Below, piece after piece: positions 35,096 to 45,713 of a DNA stretch of 64,000 bases (its first letter is position 1; every line of letters begins with the position of its first letter). A program made the position numbers and the translations under genes. This stretch comes from Aspergillus flavus (lineage: Eukaryota > Ascomycota > Eurotiomycetes > Eurotiales > Aspergillaceae). The stretch lies in assembly GCF_009017415.1 (NCBI RefSeq), contig NC_092408.1, positions 3,162,001-3,226,000 on the forward strand, written 5' to 3'. The notes below the pieces were generated by a model. That model was not told where the DNA came from, searched no databases, and saw only the letters and a list, made by a program, of their open reading frames with translations.

Positions 35096-35641
35096 ATGGA
35101 TCTCGTCACCAAATGGGGCCATTTCAGTAAGGAATACAAGCAAAGGAGAAAATCCACGTCCTCCACCGAAGAACATAAGGGCGGCGAGGAACATAAGGGC
35201 GGCGAAGAACATGAGGAACAGCGGGGTAAGTGGTGTCTATTCAACTGAGGCGAATCGGAAATGGTTGGGGGGCTTGTTACTAATGCGCCTATCGTTTAGC
35301 GTTCAACTGGCTTTTGGGAAAATTCGGCCGTCCTCACAATGATCATCCTGATAGGAGATCGAGTGGTGCGGGGAACATGGCAACAGATATCGATGAATGG
35401 AGACGCAGCCAGTGAGTGAGAGCCCTTACCCCCCTCTTAATTCGTCAAGCGCGGTTCTTTGTTTGAATGGGATAACCTAACGATTTACCTTCGTTTCTGT
35501 GGTTGCAGGAAGAAGTCGACTTCGTCTCAGCAAGGAGTCCCTGATTTGAAGTCCCAGGAAGGGGTCTCGGATTTGCGACCTCAGGAAGGAATTTCCGATT
35601 TGCGGACTCACGAACAGGTCTCTGATTTGCGGCGTCAATGA
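35096..35641 (+). CDS. Small repeat protein of unknown function
   Basis: Three exons (35096-35225, 35300-35411, 35509-35641) give 124 aa. The N-terminal half has three EEHKGG-like units (18 nt each, 35168-35221). A middle part follows (AFNWLLGKFGRPHNDH). The C-terminus is four 9-residue units of the form QEGVSDLRP (27 nt each, 35531-35638) running straight into the stop codon. The protein is strongly charged, with no signal peptide, membrane segment or Kex2-type KR spacing. No known family recognised. The intron structure and conserved repeat register favour a real gene. Confidence 0.6.
35168..35221 (+). repeat. Coding tandem repeat, 3 x 18 nt (EEHKGG)
   Basis: Three in-frame 18-nt units encode EEHKGG, EEHKGG and EEHEEQ inside exon 1 of the small repeat protein. 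Confidence 0.85.
35531..35638 (+). repeat. Coding tandem repeat, 4 x 27 nt (QEGVSDLRx)
   Basis: Four in-frame units: 35531-35557, 35558-35584, 35585-35611 and 35612-35638. They encode QGVPDLKSQ, EGVSDLRPQ, EGISDLRTH and EQVSDLRRQ, immediately followed by TGA. Confidence 0.88.
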
Positions 35642-36488
35642 GCACGAATTGCTGTCTTTTATGGCGATATGATTTCTTATGTATTGATTGGGGGCTTTTT
35701 CTGAAATCTGGGGTAACTGGTTTCCTTGTATTGTACGGAGTACATTATGACCTTATGATGATCGACGCTGTAGATAATGATGGTTAAATAACCTTATATT
35801 TCTTGGGTCTTGTCTTGGTTCTTTGATTAGATGGGGTTGTTCTCGTGGTAAACTGTAATTGATATTCTTATGAACTCGATCCCTATGGGAGATACTGGCT
35901 ACTTAAGTATTTATTGGAGCCCAATCTACTCTGTACTAATTAGTATCTTTATTGAATAGGATACGGTAAGAATTGAAAGACAGGGAAACACTAACCCGTC
36001 CGGGCAAAACAATCCAGTACTGACCAACTTACCTAACCTGACTAACCTTAACTGATACTTACCAACCAACTGGTATTGATTGAAACCGAGGTAGTTACCA
36101 GTCGGTAATCTATCACTCGCATCGGTACTATCATGGAGATTGTTAGGTCGATCCTAGTGCTTTGATCCGACCGATTCCCCTCATGACTCCTCAGCGTCAA
36201 GTAAACAACTTCCAATGTGTTGGAGTATATCTTTCCGGGGCGCTTCCTGTATCCGACTCCAGCAGCTGGATCCGATGGTATAATGGCCTGTGTAATTGCG
36301 TGCGATGAAAGATCCGAATGGAATGGGATTATGTTTGACGTTATAAAGCGATAGATCTTGTGCTTCACATCCGATCGAAATGTGAACCATACTATCTTAC
36401 TGATCAATTCGTGATCCCTACAAACGACAATAACAACACTACAATTACCAACAACCGGAATCTTGTATAACCTCAAATCCCAAGCAAA
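35642..36488. other. Intergenic, cupin promoter
   Basis: No supported gene. The minus-strand frames here overlap the cupin start and are shadows. Confidence 0.5.
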
Positions 36489-37006
36489 ATGCCTGCCGCG
36501 TTCACCTACTTCGCCAAAGCCCAGTCTACCTACAAGCCACCTCACATCGCAAACGGCAATGCCTTCCTGGGGGACATAGTCTCGAGGTAGGACTCCATTC
36601 CCGCCATTCCAACCCAACCATTGGAAGCTGACCCGGAATCTGTACCACGTTTAGCGAACACAATGATCCCGAGAAGCCCATCTCGGGCGGTTTCTACCGC
36701 CTGGAGAAAGGCGTCCCTCTAGTCTACGAGTACCACTTCGATGAGACGAAGATCATCCTCGAGGGTGAATTTGAGATCTCGGATGAGACCGGACAGAAGG
36801 TTACGGCGGGTCCGGGGGATGTCTTTTATTTTCCGAAGGGATCGAAGATCACCTTCACGACGCCGTCGTACGGCTTGGCGTTTTTCGTGAGTTCAATTCT
36901 CTCATTTACACTTTAGGTGGTTGGAAATTAGCGTGTTGGGTGTGTGACTGAGGGATGAAAGTGGCTAATGGATGTTTGGTAGACTGGACAACGGGCCAAG
37001 CTGTAA
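36489..37006 (+). CDS. Small single-domain cupin (EutQ-like)
   Basis: Exons 36489-36586, 36655-36886 and 36983-37006 give 117 aa. The cupin core shows GGFYRLEKG, VYEYHFDETKIILEGEFEIS and AGPGDVFYFPKGSKITFTTP, as in EutQ/ethanolamine-utilisation-like cupins of fungi. The metal ligands are degenerate: of the usual two His of motif 1 only the YHFDE position remains. The last exon (24 nt) gives TGQRAKL, so the protein ends in AKL, a possible peroxisomal PTS1. A MITE begins 21 bp after the stop codon. Confidence 0.8.
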
Positions 37007-38840
37007 CTGTTAACTTTAACATGCATACAGCAAAACCCGCTATAAGCGACCCCGATAGAGGGAATCTACGCGTTATAAGCAATCTAATTGAGTGTCTGAA
37101 TTTAACTACCATACAAAATTCCTTAAAACCTCAATATACGGAAATTTTATCGTTCTGCCTAATCCCCCATACAAAAATGCTTCTAAAGGAGTATAGTGGC
37201 TCATTTTAACCAATTATATATTTTTAAAAATATATAAAAGAATCACATGTCTACTATCTTTTAGTATCTCTAGATTTAAACCCCTACCTGTACAACACAT
37301 TAATATCAAAAATATATATTATACATACTATTGAATGAATCCTGGTTCCTACTAGTCTATATAGAAATCTCACGATAAGCAATCCCCCGATATAGGCAAT
37401 TTGAAGGGCTTGCTGAATTGGTTGCTTATAACAGGGTTTTACTGTATTCGCGAGGGATGGGTTTATTGGATCAACTGGGTCGATGACGATTGCTTTGGTT
37501 ATTAGATCGACTTGAATTGTTTTTTCCCTTGTTTTAATTTCAAATCCATGGAACCCGTTTCCACTAGTCTAATATCCCCACTTTTCTCCTTGTGAAATGA
37601 CGTCCGTTTGTTTACAACGGGTCTATTCATAGACCTACCGGCCTCGGCGAGGTTACATGGTCTCGCAATCTCCCGCGTCGTCATTCAACATGATGGAGAT
37701 TGGATATGTGTAGATCTGTAAGGGTAATATTTTGGACATGGTAGTGCTGTGATTGAATGGCTATCTGTAATTGACCCAAACCCCTCGAGGGGAGAGAGGA
37801 GCTGAGCCGAACGAGACCTGCCACGGAGAATTCAGCCGCATGGATCGTCTGCATCCACTAACGATCTTGGTTTTTAGTTTTATTTTCTTTTTCTGAACAG
37901 GGAAGAGTGGAAGGATTTCGCTGGCGGATACTAGGTCGATGACTTGCAGGTCTAGAAACCCACACCATCACAAAATCTCCTATGCTGATCCATCGATCCC
38001 TCCCAAGACACGGGATAGTCCAATCAGCAGCCAGTGCCTTGACGGCGAACCCGATAAACTCGACTTTCCCCCTGGGAATTCCGGCAGGTGCATCTGGATC
38101 GACTGTGCCTAGAGGGATCGAAGGAAGGGAGTTACCGGAGCAACGGCTGAGTAGGGCGAGCGCAGGAGAAATTAAAGCATGCAACAGCCATTTTCGTTGG
38201 TCAAGAAATTGTGGGGAGAAGTGGAAGCCATTGGATGGTTGGTTGTAGGCGCTTCCGGCCTCAGGCCCTCAGGTATTCCCATCGAGTCTAGTAGTTTAGT
38301 TTAGTGTTCAGCTCTCAGCTTCAATCTCCATATCCCTGTCTCTCTTCTTCCCTCCCCCTCCCTGTCTTCTTGGTTTGCCTCTCCACCATCCCCAAGACTA
38401 TTCCATTCAGCATAGTACAAGAGATCAAGCAGCGAGTGTGACTCCCTTCTGGTCTTTGTCCCTCATCCTTCTCTCTCTTTCAAACCCCCCTACCAAAACA
38501 AAGCCATTCTTCACGTCGGTACCCGACTTCCAACGGCAGTGGCTCTGGACGGCTGCCGCCTTCTTTGTACCGTTGGTTGCTTTTTCCTGGGTCTGAGTGG
38601 GTTTCACTTTATTTTTTGTTAACCTCTTCTCACCGATATTTCCACGACTCGTGCAACTTTGTTGCTTTTTCTTGTTTATTTCTTTTCTTTTTCTTTTTTT
38701 CCTGCAATTTTCGGCCCCCTCCAGCGACCAGCGGAAAACACAGCAGCAAATCCTCGGCTCGCCCTTATCAAAGGGGTCGTCGGCCACATTTACCCATTTG
38801 ATCAGTTCCAACGTGTTCGAAGAATTATCCTCTCGTGGTG
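37007..38840. other. Intergenic with a MITE and the kinase leader
   Basis: The MITE at 37028-37444 occupies the start. The remainder has no supported gene. A long pyrimidine-rich leader (about 38300-38720) precedes the SidB-type kinase. Confidence 0.55.
37028..37444. mobile_element. MITE with Fot1/pogo-like terminal inverted repeats
   Basis: A 417-bp non-coding element. The left end reads CAGCAAAACCCGCTATAAGC. The right end, on the other strand, reads CAGTAAAACCCTGTTATAAGC. Both are flanked by a TA dinucleotide (37026-37027 and 37445-37446), the target duplication of Tc1/mariner elements. Sub-terminal copies of ATAAGC-AATC/CCCCGATA recur inside both ends. A perfect palindrome (TTATATATTTTT/AAAAATATATAA) lies near 37216-37240. 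The arms differ by C/T and G/A, and the interior is AT-rich, as expected after RIP. No transposase frame remains. Confidence 0.75.
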
Positions 38841-40923
38841 ATGACACTCAACTTCGCCCGCGAGTCGAGCGATCGACCTGCGCTCCGGCTGCCCAACCCC
38901 CCTCCTCTGCTACATACCCGTTCGGGCAACGAGACTTTGGATCGCCCCTCTACACCTTCTCAGAATGGGTTTACTAGTCCTATCCAGACGCCGCAGGGCA
39001 GTCCCAGCAAAAATAGATTTCCACCGGGCGCCCTAGACCTACCAAATGTCTTCGATAAAGCGATGAAGCTCAACCCCACCTCGCCCAACAAGGGCACCTA
39101 CGACCATTACAGTCACCCCATGTTTTCTCCGAAAAAATCAGTGGAAGACTTCAGCGAGAGCGTCATTCGACAGCCCCCAGGTAGTCCGACACGCAAAGCG
39201 AATAAGGAGAACACACCACCGAGTCCGACGCGGGTGGGCAAAGACCTCGGTCCAAATCCCGCTGCGGCCGCCATCTCTCGTCACCAAACGTATCAGCCAC
39301 GCGATGTAGAGAGCATTCAGAGACGTCAGGTGCAGATGAGGGGGTTGACACCAGAGGAGATGGAGAAACTGCAGAACCCTCGGGTAAAACGATTGGTAAA
39401 CGTGACACAGCTCTGTAGGTGTCCGCGCACATTCTTAACCGATGGGATCGAGCCTGCTAACCGTTTGTAGATTTTCTCGACCATTATTTCGACCTACTCA
39501 GTTATGTGCACAATCGCCAAACCCGCTACTCTCAATTCCGAAATGCCTACCCGGAGCCGCCCGCAACTCCCATGGATGACTACGAGCCGGCCCTTCTCAA
39601 ATATTTGGGTCGGGAACGGGCCCACCTCCGCAAGCGCCGCACCCGGCTCCGCCAACACGATTTCCAGATCCTGACGCAGGTCGGCCAGGGTGGCTATGGA
39701 CAGGTGTATTTGGCGCAGAAGAAGGATACCCGGGAGGTGTGCGCATTGAAGGTCATGAGCAAAAAGCTACTGTTTAAGCTGGACGAGATTCGGCATATTC
39801 TGACCGAGCGCGACATCCTGACGGCCGCCAAGAGTGAATGGCTAGTCAAGCTACTCTACGCTTTCCAGGATGAGGACCAGATTTACCTTGCGATGGAGTA
39901 TGTACCCGGTGGAGATTTCCGCACACTCCTCAACAATACCGGAGTTCTGCACAACCGCCACGCGCGATTCTATATTAGTGAGATGTTCAGCTGCATCGAT
40001 GCCCTGCATGCGCTGGGGTACATCCATCGCGACTTGAAGCCAGAGAACTTCCTGATCGATTCCACGGGCCATGTGAAGTTGACCGACTTTGGCTTGGCGG
40101 CAGGCATGCTGAATCCCGGCAAGATCGAATCCATGCGCGTGAAGCTGGAGGAAGTGGGCAACACGCCAGTGCCATTCGGTCGTCCAATGGAGCAGCGCAC
40201 GATGGCCGAACGACGCCAGGGATATCGCACCCTCCGAGAGCGTCAAGTGAACTACGCCAAGTCCATCGTCGGATCACCCGATTACATGGCGCCGGAGGTA
40301 TTGAAGGGCGAGCAGTATGATTTCACAGTTGACTACTGGAGCTTGGGTTGCATGCTGTTTGAGGCCCTGGCGGGATACCCACCTTTTGCCGGCGCCACGG
40401 TAGATGAGACGTGGCAGAATCTGAAGAACTGGCAAAAGGTGCTTCGTAAACCAGTATATGAAGACCCGAACTACTTCCTGTCGCGACGGACGTGGGATCT
40501 GATCACGAAGTTGGTGGCTTCGAAGGAGAAACGGTTCAAGAATATCCATGAGATTCACGCCCATGACTATTTTGCGGAGGTTGACTTCAACCGGCTGCGC
40601 GAGCAGCGTGCGCCGTTTGTACCCGAACTGGATTCGGAGACGGACGCAGGCTACTTCGACGACTTTACCAGCGAAGCGGACATGGCCAAGTACAAGGAGG
40701 TCCATGACAAGCAACGCGCATTGGAGGAAATGGCAGAACGAGACGAGAAGATGGGCAAGGGTCTATTCGTTGGATTTACATTCAGGTACGTTCGTTCTGC
40801 GATAGTTACTATACCATAGATTCTAATGAAAGATATAGGCATCGAAAACCGGCAATGGACGGAGGACGCAGCTCACCGCGGAAACCCATTGCGACAGACG
40901 GGTCGTTCGGGACGATGTTCTAA
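38841..40923 (+). CDS. sidB: NDR-family Ser/Thr kinase, Dbf2/SidB type
   Basis: Exons 38841-39414, 39471-40785 and 40839-40923 give 657 aa. A disordered Pro/Ser-rich N-terminus (~170 aa, many SP/TP sites) leads to the Mob-binding region (NVTQLYFLDHYFDLLSYVH, then YLGRERAHLRKRRTRLR). The kinase domain starts at about 256 with GQGGYGQVY. Lys is in VCALKVM (about 285), HRDLKPEN about 377, DFG about 397. A long insert follows before SIVGSPDYMAPE. The C-terminal hydrophobic motif FVGFTFRH ends the AGC tail. Dbf2/SidB acts with Mob1 at the end of the septation initiation network to trigger septum formation. Confidence 0.9.
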
Positions 40924-41208
40924 CGCATATCTTCTTTCCCTTACCTTCTTTACCTTCTTTCCTCCTTACTGGCACGGTACGAGCTGGATCTCGAATTGAC
41001 CATGACTGGATTTGATGAGCGAGTATATGTTTAATGTTCATGTCCGACTGTATGCATTACCGGGTCAAGGGTCATGGTCTGGAGTTGAGTGTAATTGCTT
41101 GTATGATACATAGAGGTATCGTAGACTGATAAACGAAATCCAAATTTTCAAGACCAAGTCATGCCAGGATATTGTAGCAAAGGAAGTCCTCACACCGAAG
41201 GAAAGAAT

Positions 41209-41929
41209 CTAATCAACATCCAACTGATGCACCATCTTCAGGATCTCCGACTCATTATCCCCCAGCACAGCCCGTCCATTCGTCCAATCGACCGTCTAAG
41301 AAGCTCGAATTAGCCAACTCCCAAACCCCCAACGCCAGAGAAAAACAAAAGAAAGAAAGAGCAACTCACAATAGGCCTTACAATCCCCTGCGCCCCATTC
41401 TCCTTAAACTTCTTCAGCGCATCCTCCGCATCCCTCGCCCCCTTCACCACCTGCTCAACCCCATACACAACCCGATTACTCCCCGCCCCGGCCGGATCCG
41501 CCGTCACGTAATCCAGGATATTCCGCAGCTGATCCGTCGTCGGCGCCTCTGTCGTCACTTCCAGTTGGAACTCGCCCCGTTTGGTCGTCTGCGGTTCGCC
41601 CGCTTCGGCGGCGGCCAGCGCCCGTTGCAGGGTTTTTAGGGCGTTTTGGGACGCCGGGGCGCTGGGACTGTGGAAGAGGGTTATGGGATCGAGGGTTTTG
41701 GGCTGTTTTTTGTTAGTTATTTGGTCTTTGTTTGGGGGGGAGGGGGGCTAGGTGGACGGTTGTTTATTGGGGTAGGGGAATGTGATTGGAGATTTTGAAT
41801 TGGACTGGATGGACTGGATTGAATTGGATTGAATTGGATTGAATTGGATTGAATTGGATTGAATTGGATTGGTTGGGGATTGTAATTGGAATTGGGATTG
41901 GGATTGGAACCTACAAATCGAAAGACCAT
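41209..41929 (-). CDS. Thioredoxin-fold redox protein, FMP46/DUF1687 type
   Basis: Exons 41915-41929 (MVFRF), 41370-41702 and 41209-41295 give 144 aa. The joined start MVFRFPKTLDPITLFH and the body (LRNILDYVTADPAGAG, DAEDALKKFKENG, VRPITVDWTNGRAVLGDNESEIL) fit the fungal FMP46 family, small mitochondrial proteins with a thioredoxin-like fold. No CxxC is present, so classical thiol chemistry is doubtful. The 212-bp first intron contains a decamer repeat. Convergent with the SidB-type kinase. Confidence 0.82.
41811..41880. repeat. Intronic decamer tandem repeat (GAATTGGATT)n
   Basis: Five perfect GAATTGGATT copies (41821-41870) with degenerate copies on both sides, inside intron 1 of the FMP46-type gene. 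Confidence 0.9.
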
Positions 41930-42825
41930 CTTGACTGCTTTGTCTTATTCTGTTGTGGTTTGGATGGGGTATTTTGGTTTGGTTAGGGTGTTGATATGAG
42001 TAGTTCAATTGAGTATTGTACTTTGGTTAAGATGAGTCGGAGGTGGTTGGGTTTGATTACGTCATGTTTTTTTTTTATGCGGTGCTGTTTCGGGCTTAGG
42101 GTGGTTTAGTTCCTATCGGGGGCCCGATTTGGTAAGATGTTTTCTTTTCCAAGTTTGGGTGCGGGGATTCATTTCTTTTTATTTTGAGTTGTGGTTTAAG
42201 TAGATAGCTGTTGAATGATATCTTCTTGTATTGTTTGATTGGTAGAAGGAGATATTTGGTTTCCTTGTGTCCTTGTTTTTGGATATATATGTGTCAAGGA
42301 TTGGTTATCCTGTATTGGTAGATTGAGTTAAGCTAATTTAAAGATCTAATACTTATTCTGGATCAGAATTCACTGATATCTATAACTATACTTGCTTGGA
42401 TAATGTTGACTTACGGGAGCATAACTTAGTATCAACTACTATAAAGGAGGAGCTCAGGATCAAAGAGTAGATCTACTATATATACTCAGTAATTAATAGA
42501 ACAAATAAACCAATGTTGGTTAACTAACTAAAGTACGAATATTATGTAAGACTTGGAGAGCTGATCCTATCTTGTAAGAAATGAGCGAACGTTGATGCCT
42601 CCAAGAGGCACACTAGACTAGATACGTCAAATCCTGCGGCCTAACAAATCCCAAGTAAAGATAATTGACCTGCTCATCTCGTGGCAATCACACTAGTCGT
42701 AGTAAGCATGGTAATAGCCAACAAAGACAATAAGATCAAGAGTTCCGCTACTCCTGAATGTCTCCCTCTCTCAACTTCTGTCCCTTCTCTCTTCCAACTT
42801 CCCCTCGCTTTGTTTATCTGATATC
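41930..42825. other. Divergent promoter, FMP46-like / Erg26-like
   Basis: An AT-rich 0.9-kb stretch without a supported gene. Confidence 0.5.
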
Positions 42826-43932
42826 ATGTCGGGCATCGGTCCTGTCCTTGTTACCGGCGGCAATGGCTTCATAGCCTACCACATCATCGCCAAAATCCTC
42901 GCGGAAGAGCCTGATTGCAGCATCCACTCGATTGATGTAAATATCGACCGCAACCGCCATCCCAATCCGAACGTGCACTACCATCATGGCGATTTGGCCT
43001 GCGTCGAGGATGTGCAGCGCATCATGCAGATTGCCCGCCCGGTTACCATCTTCCACACTGCATCGCCCGAGTTCTCCGACGCTCCGGAGTCAGCCTACCA
43101 GCGCATCATCGTCGACGGCGCACATCACCTCCTGAATGCTGCACTGAAGGTGAATACCGTGCAAGCCCTTGTCAACACATCTACCCCGGGCGTCATCAAT
43201 GATAACCACACTGATCTCATTGATGCCACAGAGGAGATGCCCATGTTGCGACCCCCACAGCAGAAGCGGGTCTACTGCATCGCTAAAGCAGATGCAGAAG
43301 ACGCTATCCAGGCTGCCAACCGCAACGGCGGCCAGGACGATCGAGGCATCCTCACCTGCGCAATCCGACCCGGTCTTGTATTCGGCGAGCGCGACGTCGG
43401 CTCCTTAGGTAAAATGTTCGCCGTCGCTCGCCAAGGCAAGACCCGGTTCCAGATTGGCAATGGGCAGAACCCGTACGATTTCATCTACGTGGGAAACCTA
43501 GCAGATGCACATCTCCTAGCCGCTCATGCCCTTCTCAATGCCTGGGGCAAGCCTCCCCCGGCAGACGCATCGACCCGTGTTGATGGGGAATGCTTCCATC
43601 TCAACAATGAAGACCCTTGGCTCTTTTGGGACTTCCAGCGGGCGGTTTCCGCGCTGGCGGGCAACCCAATCCGGCCTGAGGACATTGTGGTTATCCCGAA
43701 GTGGGTCGGACTGACGCTCGGGTTCGTGAACGAGTGGGTTGCGTGGATAATTTCCGGCGGCACTAGACCTGCCAATATGACTCGTGAGGGTATTCGCTTT
43801 AGTACCCTGATCCGCACGCTGAATGGAAACAAGGCCAAACGGGTGCTTGGGTATCGTCCCAAGGTAGGCATGCAGGAAGGTCTTGAGCGAAGTGTGCGGT
43901 GGTTCATGGAGAATGCTGAGAGGGAGGCCTAG
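42826..43932 (+). CDS. 3-beta-hydroxysteroid dehydrogenase/isomerase family (Erg26-like)
   Basis: A single exon, 368 aa. The N-terminal NAD-binding motif is VLVTGGNGFIAYHI. Then come HGDLACVED, HTASPEF, LVNTSTPGV and the catalytic pair Tyr150/Lys154 (YCIAK). RPGLVFGERDVG and DFIYVGNLADAH are further 3-beta-HSD family marks. A hydrophobic stretch near residue 300 (WVGLTLGFVNEWVAWIIS) could sit on the ER membrane. Erg26 proteins oxidise and decarboxylate 4-methylsterol acids. The departure from usual wording (PEFSD for SP-type motifs) suggests a paralogue rather than the ergosterol-pathway enzyme itself. Confidence 0.85.
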   Translation: MSGIGPVLVTGGNGFIAYHIIAKILAEEPDCSIHSIDVNIDRNRHPNPNVHYHHGDLACVEDVQRIMQIARPVTIFHTASPEFSDAPESAYQRIIVDGAHHLLNAALKVNTVQALVNTSTPGVINDNHTDLIDATEEMPMLRPPQQKRVYCIAKADAEDAIQAANRNGGQDDRGILTCAIRPGLVFGERDVGSLGKMFAVARQGKTRFQIGNGQNPYDFIYVGNLADAHLLAAHALLNAWGKPPPADASTRVDGECFHLNNEDPWLFWDFQRAVSALAGNPIRPEDIVVIPKWVGLTLGFVNEWVAWIISGGTRPANMTREGIRFSTLIRTLNGNKAKRVLGYRPKVGMQEGLERSVRWFMENAEREA

Positions 43933-44348
43933 GCACTTTTATTTTATTCCGGCCCGACGATATTTGCATCTAGGGCTGATATAAGCGTCGTCTAACTATA
44001 CTCAACTCATGCTAATCTATATTTCATATCATCCACCGCGGAACTAATTGTCCTGTCACACGTGGGGTGGGTGACAATAGCGAATCGCTCCTGTTGTATA
44101 TAATTTTGATATTATCATACTTCTTGAATATATTCCCCACTTTGCACCTATTATTAAAGTAAAGAGAGTGTGTATTCTCGTAGTGGACATACAGTATACC
44201 ATACTAGCTAGGTAACAAATGCAGCCAAGACCTTATCGCCGAAGTCTATCTTATCAGTAATCAGTCTAAATCTCCCCCTTCCGCTCTCCACAACTCAATT
44301 CCAACCAGCACAACCTGGCAATCAAACACACATACGGAGGAAACAAGG
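43933..44348. other. Intergenic, 0.4 kb
   Basis: No gene. It holds the 3' flank of the dehydrogenase and the promoter of the TMEM234-like gene. Confidence 0.5.
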
Positions 44349-45115
44349 ATGGACCCCGACGCCAGCATCACCCCGGACCAACCCCCGGTATTCAACTACA
44401 TCCTCTCCTTCCTCCTAGTCGGCGTAGCATGGGGCTTCACAACTCCCTTCATCCGCCGCGCCGCAGCCGACTTCAACGCGCGCCAGGAGCAACTCTCGCA
44501 GGGACAGCCCCAAGCCCAAGCACAAGCATCACAGGAACCCGAACTCGATGCCCAAGAACTACAGCAAACAAACCCGGACCACGAACCTGCCCCTACTCCG
44601 GATTCTGAACCCTCAGACGAAGAAGATGATGAAGACCACCCTCTACCAGCAGCAGGTACCCAACAACAACAGCAACAACAGCCCGCATGGATGCGTCCAT
44701 CGCAGTCCTGGCTCAAAACAAAAATCACAACTATGTTCTGGACGGTTATCAATCTCCTCCGTACGCCCGCGTACTCCGTTCCCCTGATTATTAACTTGAC
44801 GGGGAGTATTTGGTTCTTCCTTCTTGTTGGGAAACATGGTATGTTGTTGTGTCTCCTTTGTTTTCTCTGGCTATTGTCACAATTGAGATTGTTGGGGCTT
44901 TGTACTATCCTACCCTCTTGAGAATGGTTCTAGTTCGCTGATATAGTTTGTACACAGAACTATCCCTAACAGTGCCACTGGCTAATTCGAGTGCTTTCCT
45001 CTTCACTGTTCTGGGGGAGTGGTATGTGGAACGGAAGGTTATTGAGAAGGAGACTTGGTTGGGGATGGTGCTTGTGTTGGGGGGAATTGGTATTTGTGTA
45101 AAGTCTAAGAGTTAG
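44349..45115 (+). CDS. TMEM234-like multi-pass membrane protein
   Basis: Exons 44349-44838 and 44958-45115 give 215 aa. The N-terminal membrane helix VGVAWGFTTPFIRRAA resembles the start of TMEM234/UPF0546 proteins of the EamA-like transporter fold. A Gln/Glu/Pro-rich loop (residues ~45-115, with a Gln run) follows, far longer than in animals. Then come VPLIINLTGSIWFFLLVG, LTVPLANSSAFLFTVLGEWYVER and a last helix GMVLVLGGIGICVKSKS. Substrate and location are unknown. Confidence 0.82.
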
Positions 45116-45235
45116 ATATTAGACTCTGTGTAGTGTGTATTATGTGTAGATCTGGGTGTATATGTGATACTACTGGGTATAGATAGATACAGGATTGCTT
45201 GGTTTGGGGGGGGGGATAAAAGAGCAAAAAATGAG

Positions 45236-45306
45236 TGCATCATCCGTGAATCGAACACGGGCCTCATCGATGGCAACGATGAATTCTACCACTAGACCAA
45301 TGATGC
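45236..45306 (-). tRNA. tRNA-Gly(GCC)
   Basis: Read on the minus strand, the acceptor is GCATCAT/ATGATGC plus discriminator A. The anticodon loop is TTGCCAT in the stem TCATCG/CGATGA, and the T-loop is TTCGATT. There is no intron. A T-rich stretch follows on the minus strand (A-run at 45225-45230 on the plus strand). Confidence 0.95.
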
Positions 45307-45713
45307 TGTTGAGCTATTGGCTCTTGTTGGAGAATTTTTGATTATTTTGTTTTATATTCCAAGGTTGAATCTGTGAGTAGAATTTGTCGTGCCCTAATGA
45401 GTTGGATATATAGAGTATCGATACATATCAGCAGGTGGATGGATATAGTGAGGGATGGTGGACCATACACTAGAGAACAGCTGGGGCAAATTTGCATGCT
45501 GATGATAAATATTGTCCACTACATGGCCGGACAGGAAGGAGGGGTATCTGAGAGTCCCAGGACATTGGCAATCATCTTACCTTCCTACCTTTAATTGGGT
45601 AAATCATCCCGTCCAGATGACAAACAACCCTCTCCATAAGTATTCCAAAAGTCAGCTTTCCCAGCACTCCCTCAATCCCGTGTACGAGAGTGTACTAGAT
45701 AGTGTAGCATAAC
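45307..45713. other. Intergenic, 0.4 kb
   Basis: It holds the tRNA 5' flank and the promoter of the GST-like gene. The short frames here look spurious. Confidence 0.5.

Noticed and set aside
35096..35641. Repeat protein as a fungal RiPP precursor
   Set aside because: No signal peptide, no Kex2-type Lys-Arg between repeats and no modifying enzymes such as UstY-type oxidases nearby.
36048..36617. 189-codon minus-strand frame over the cupin start
   Set aside because: Antisense shadow of the cupin gene, whose three spliced exons give a recognisable protein.
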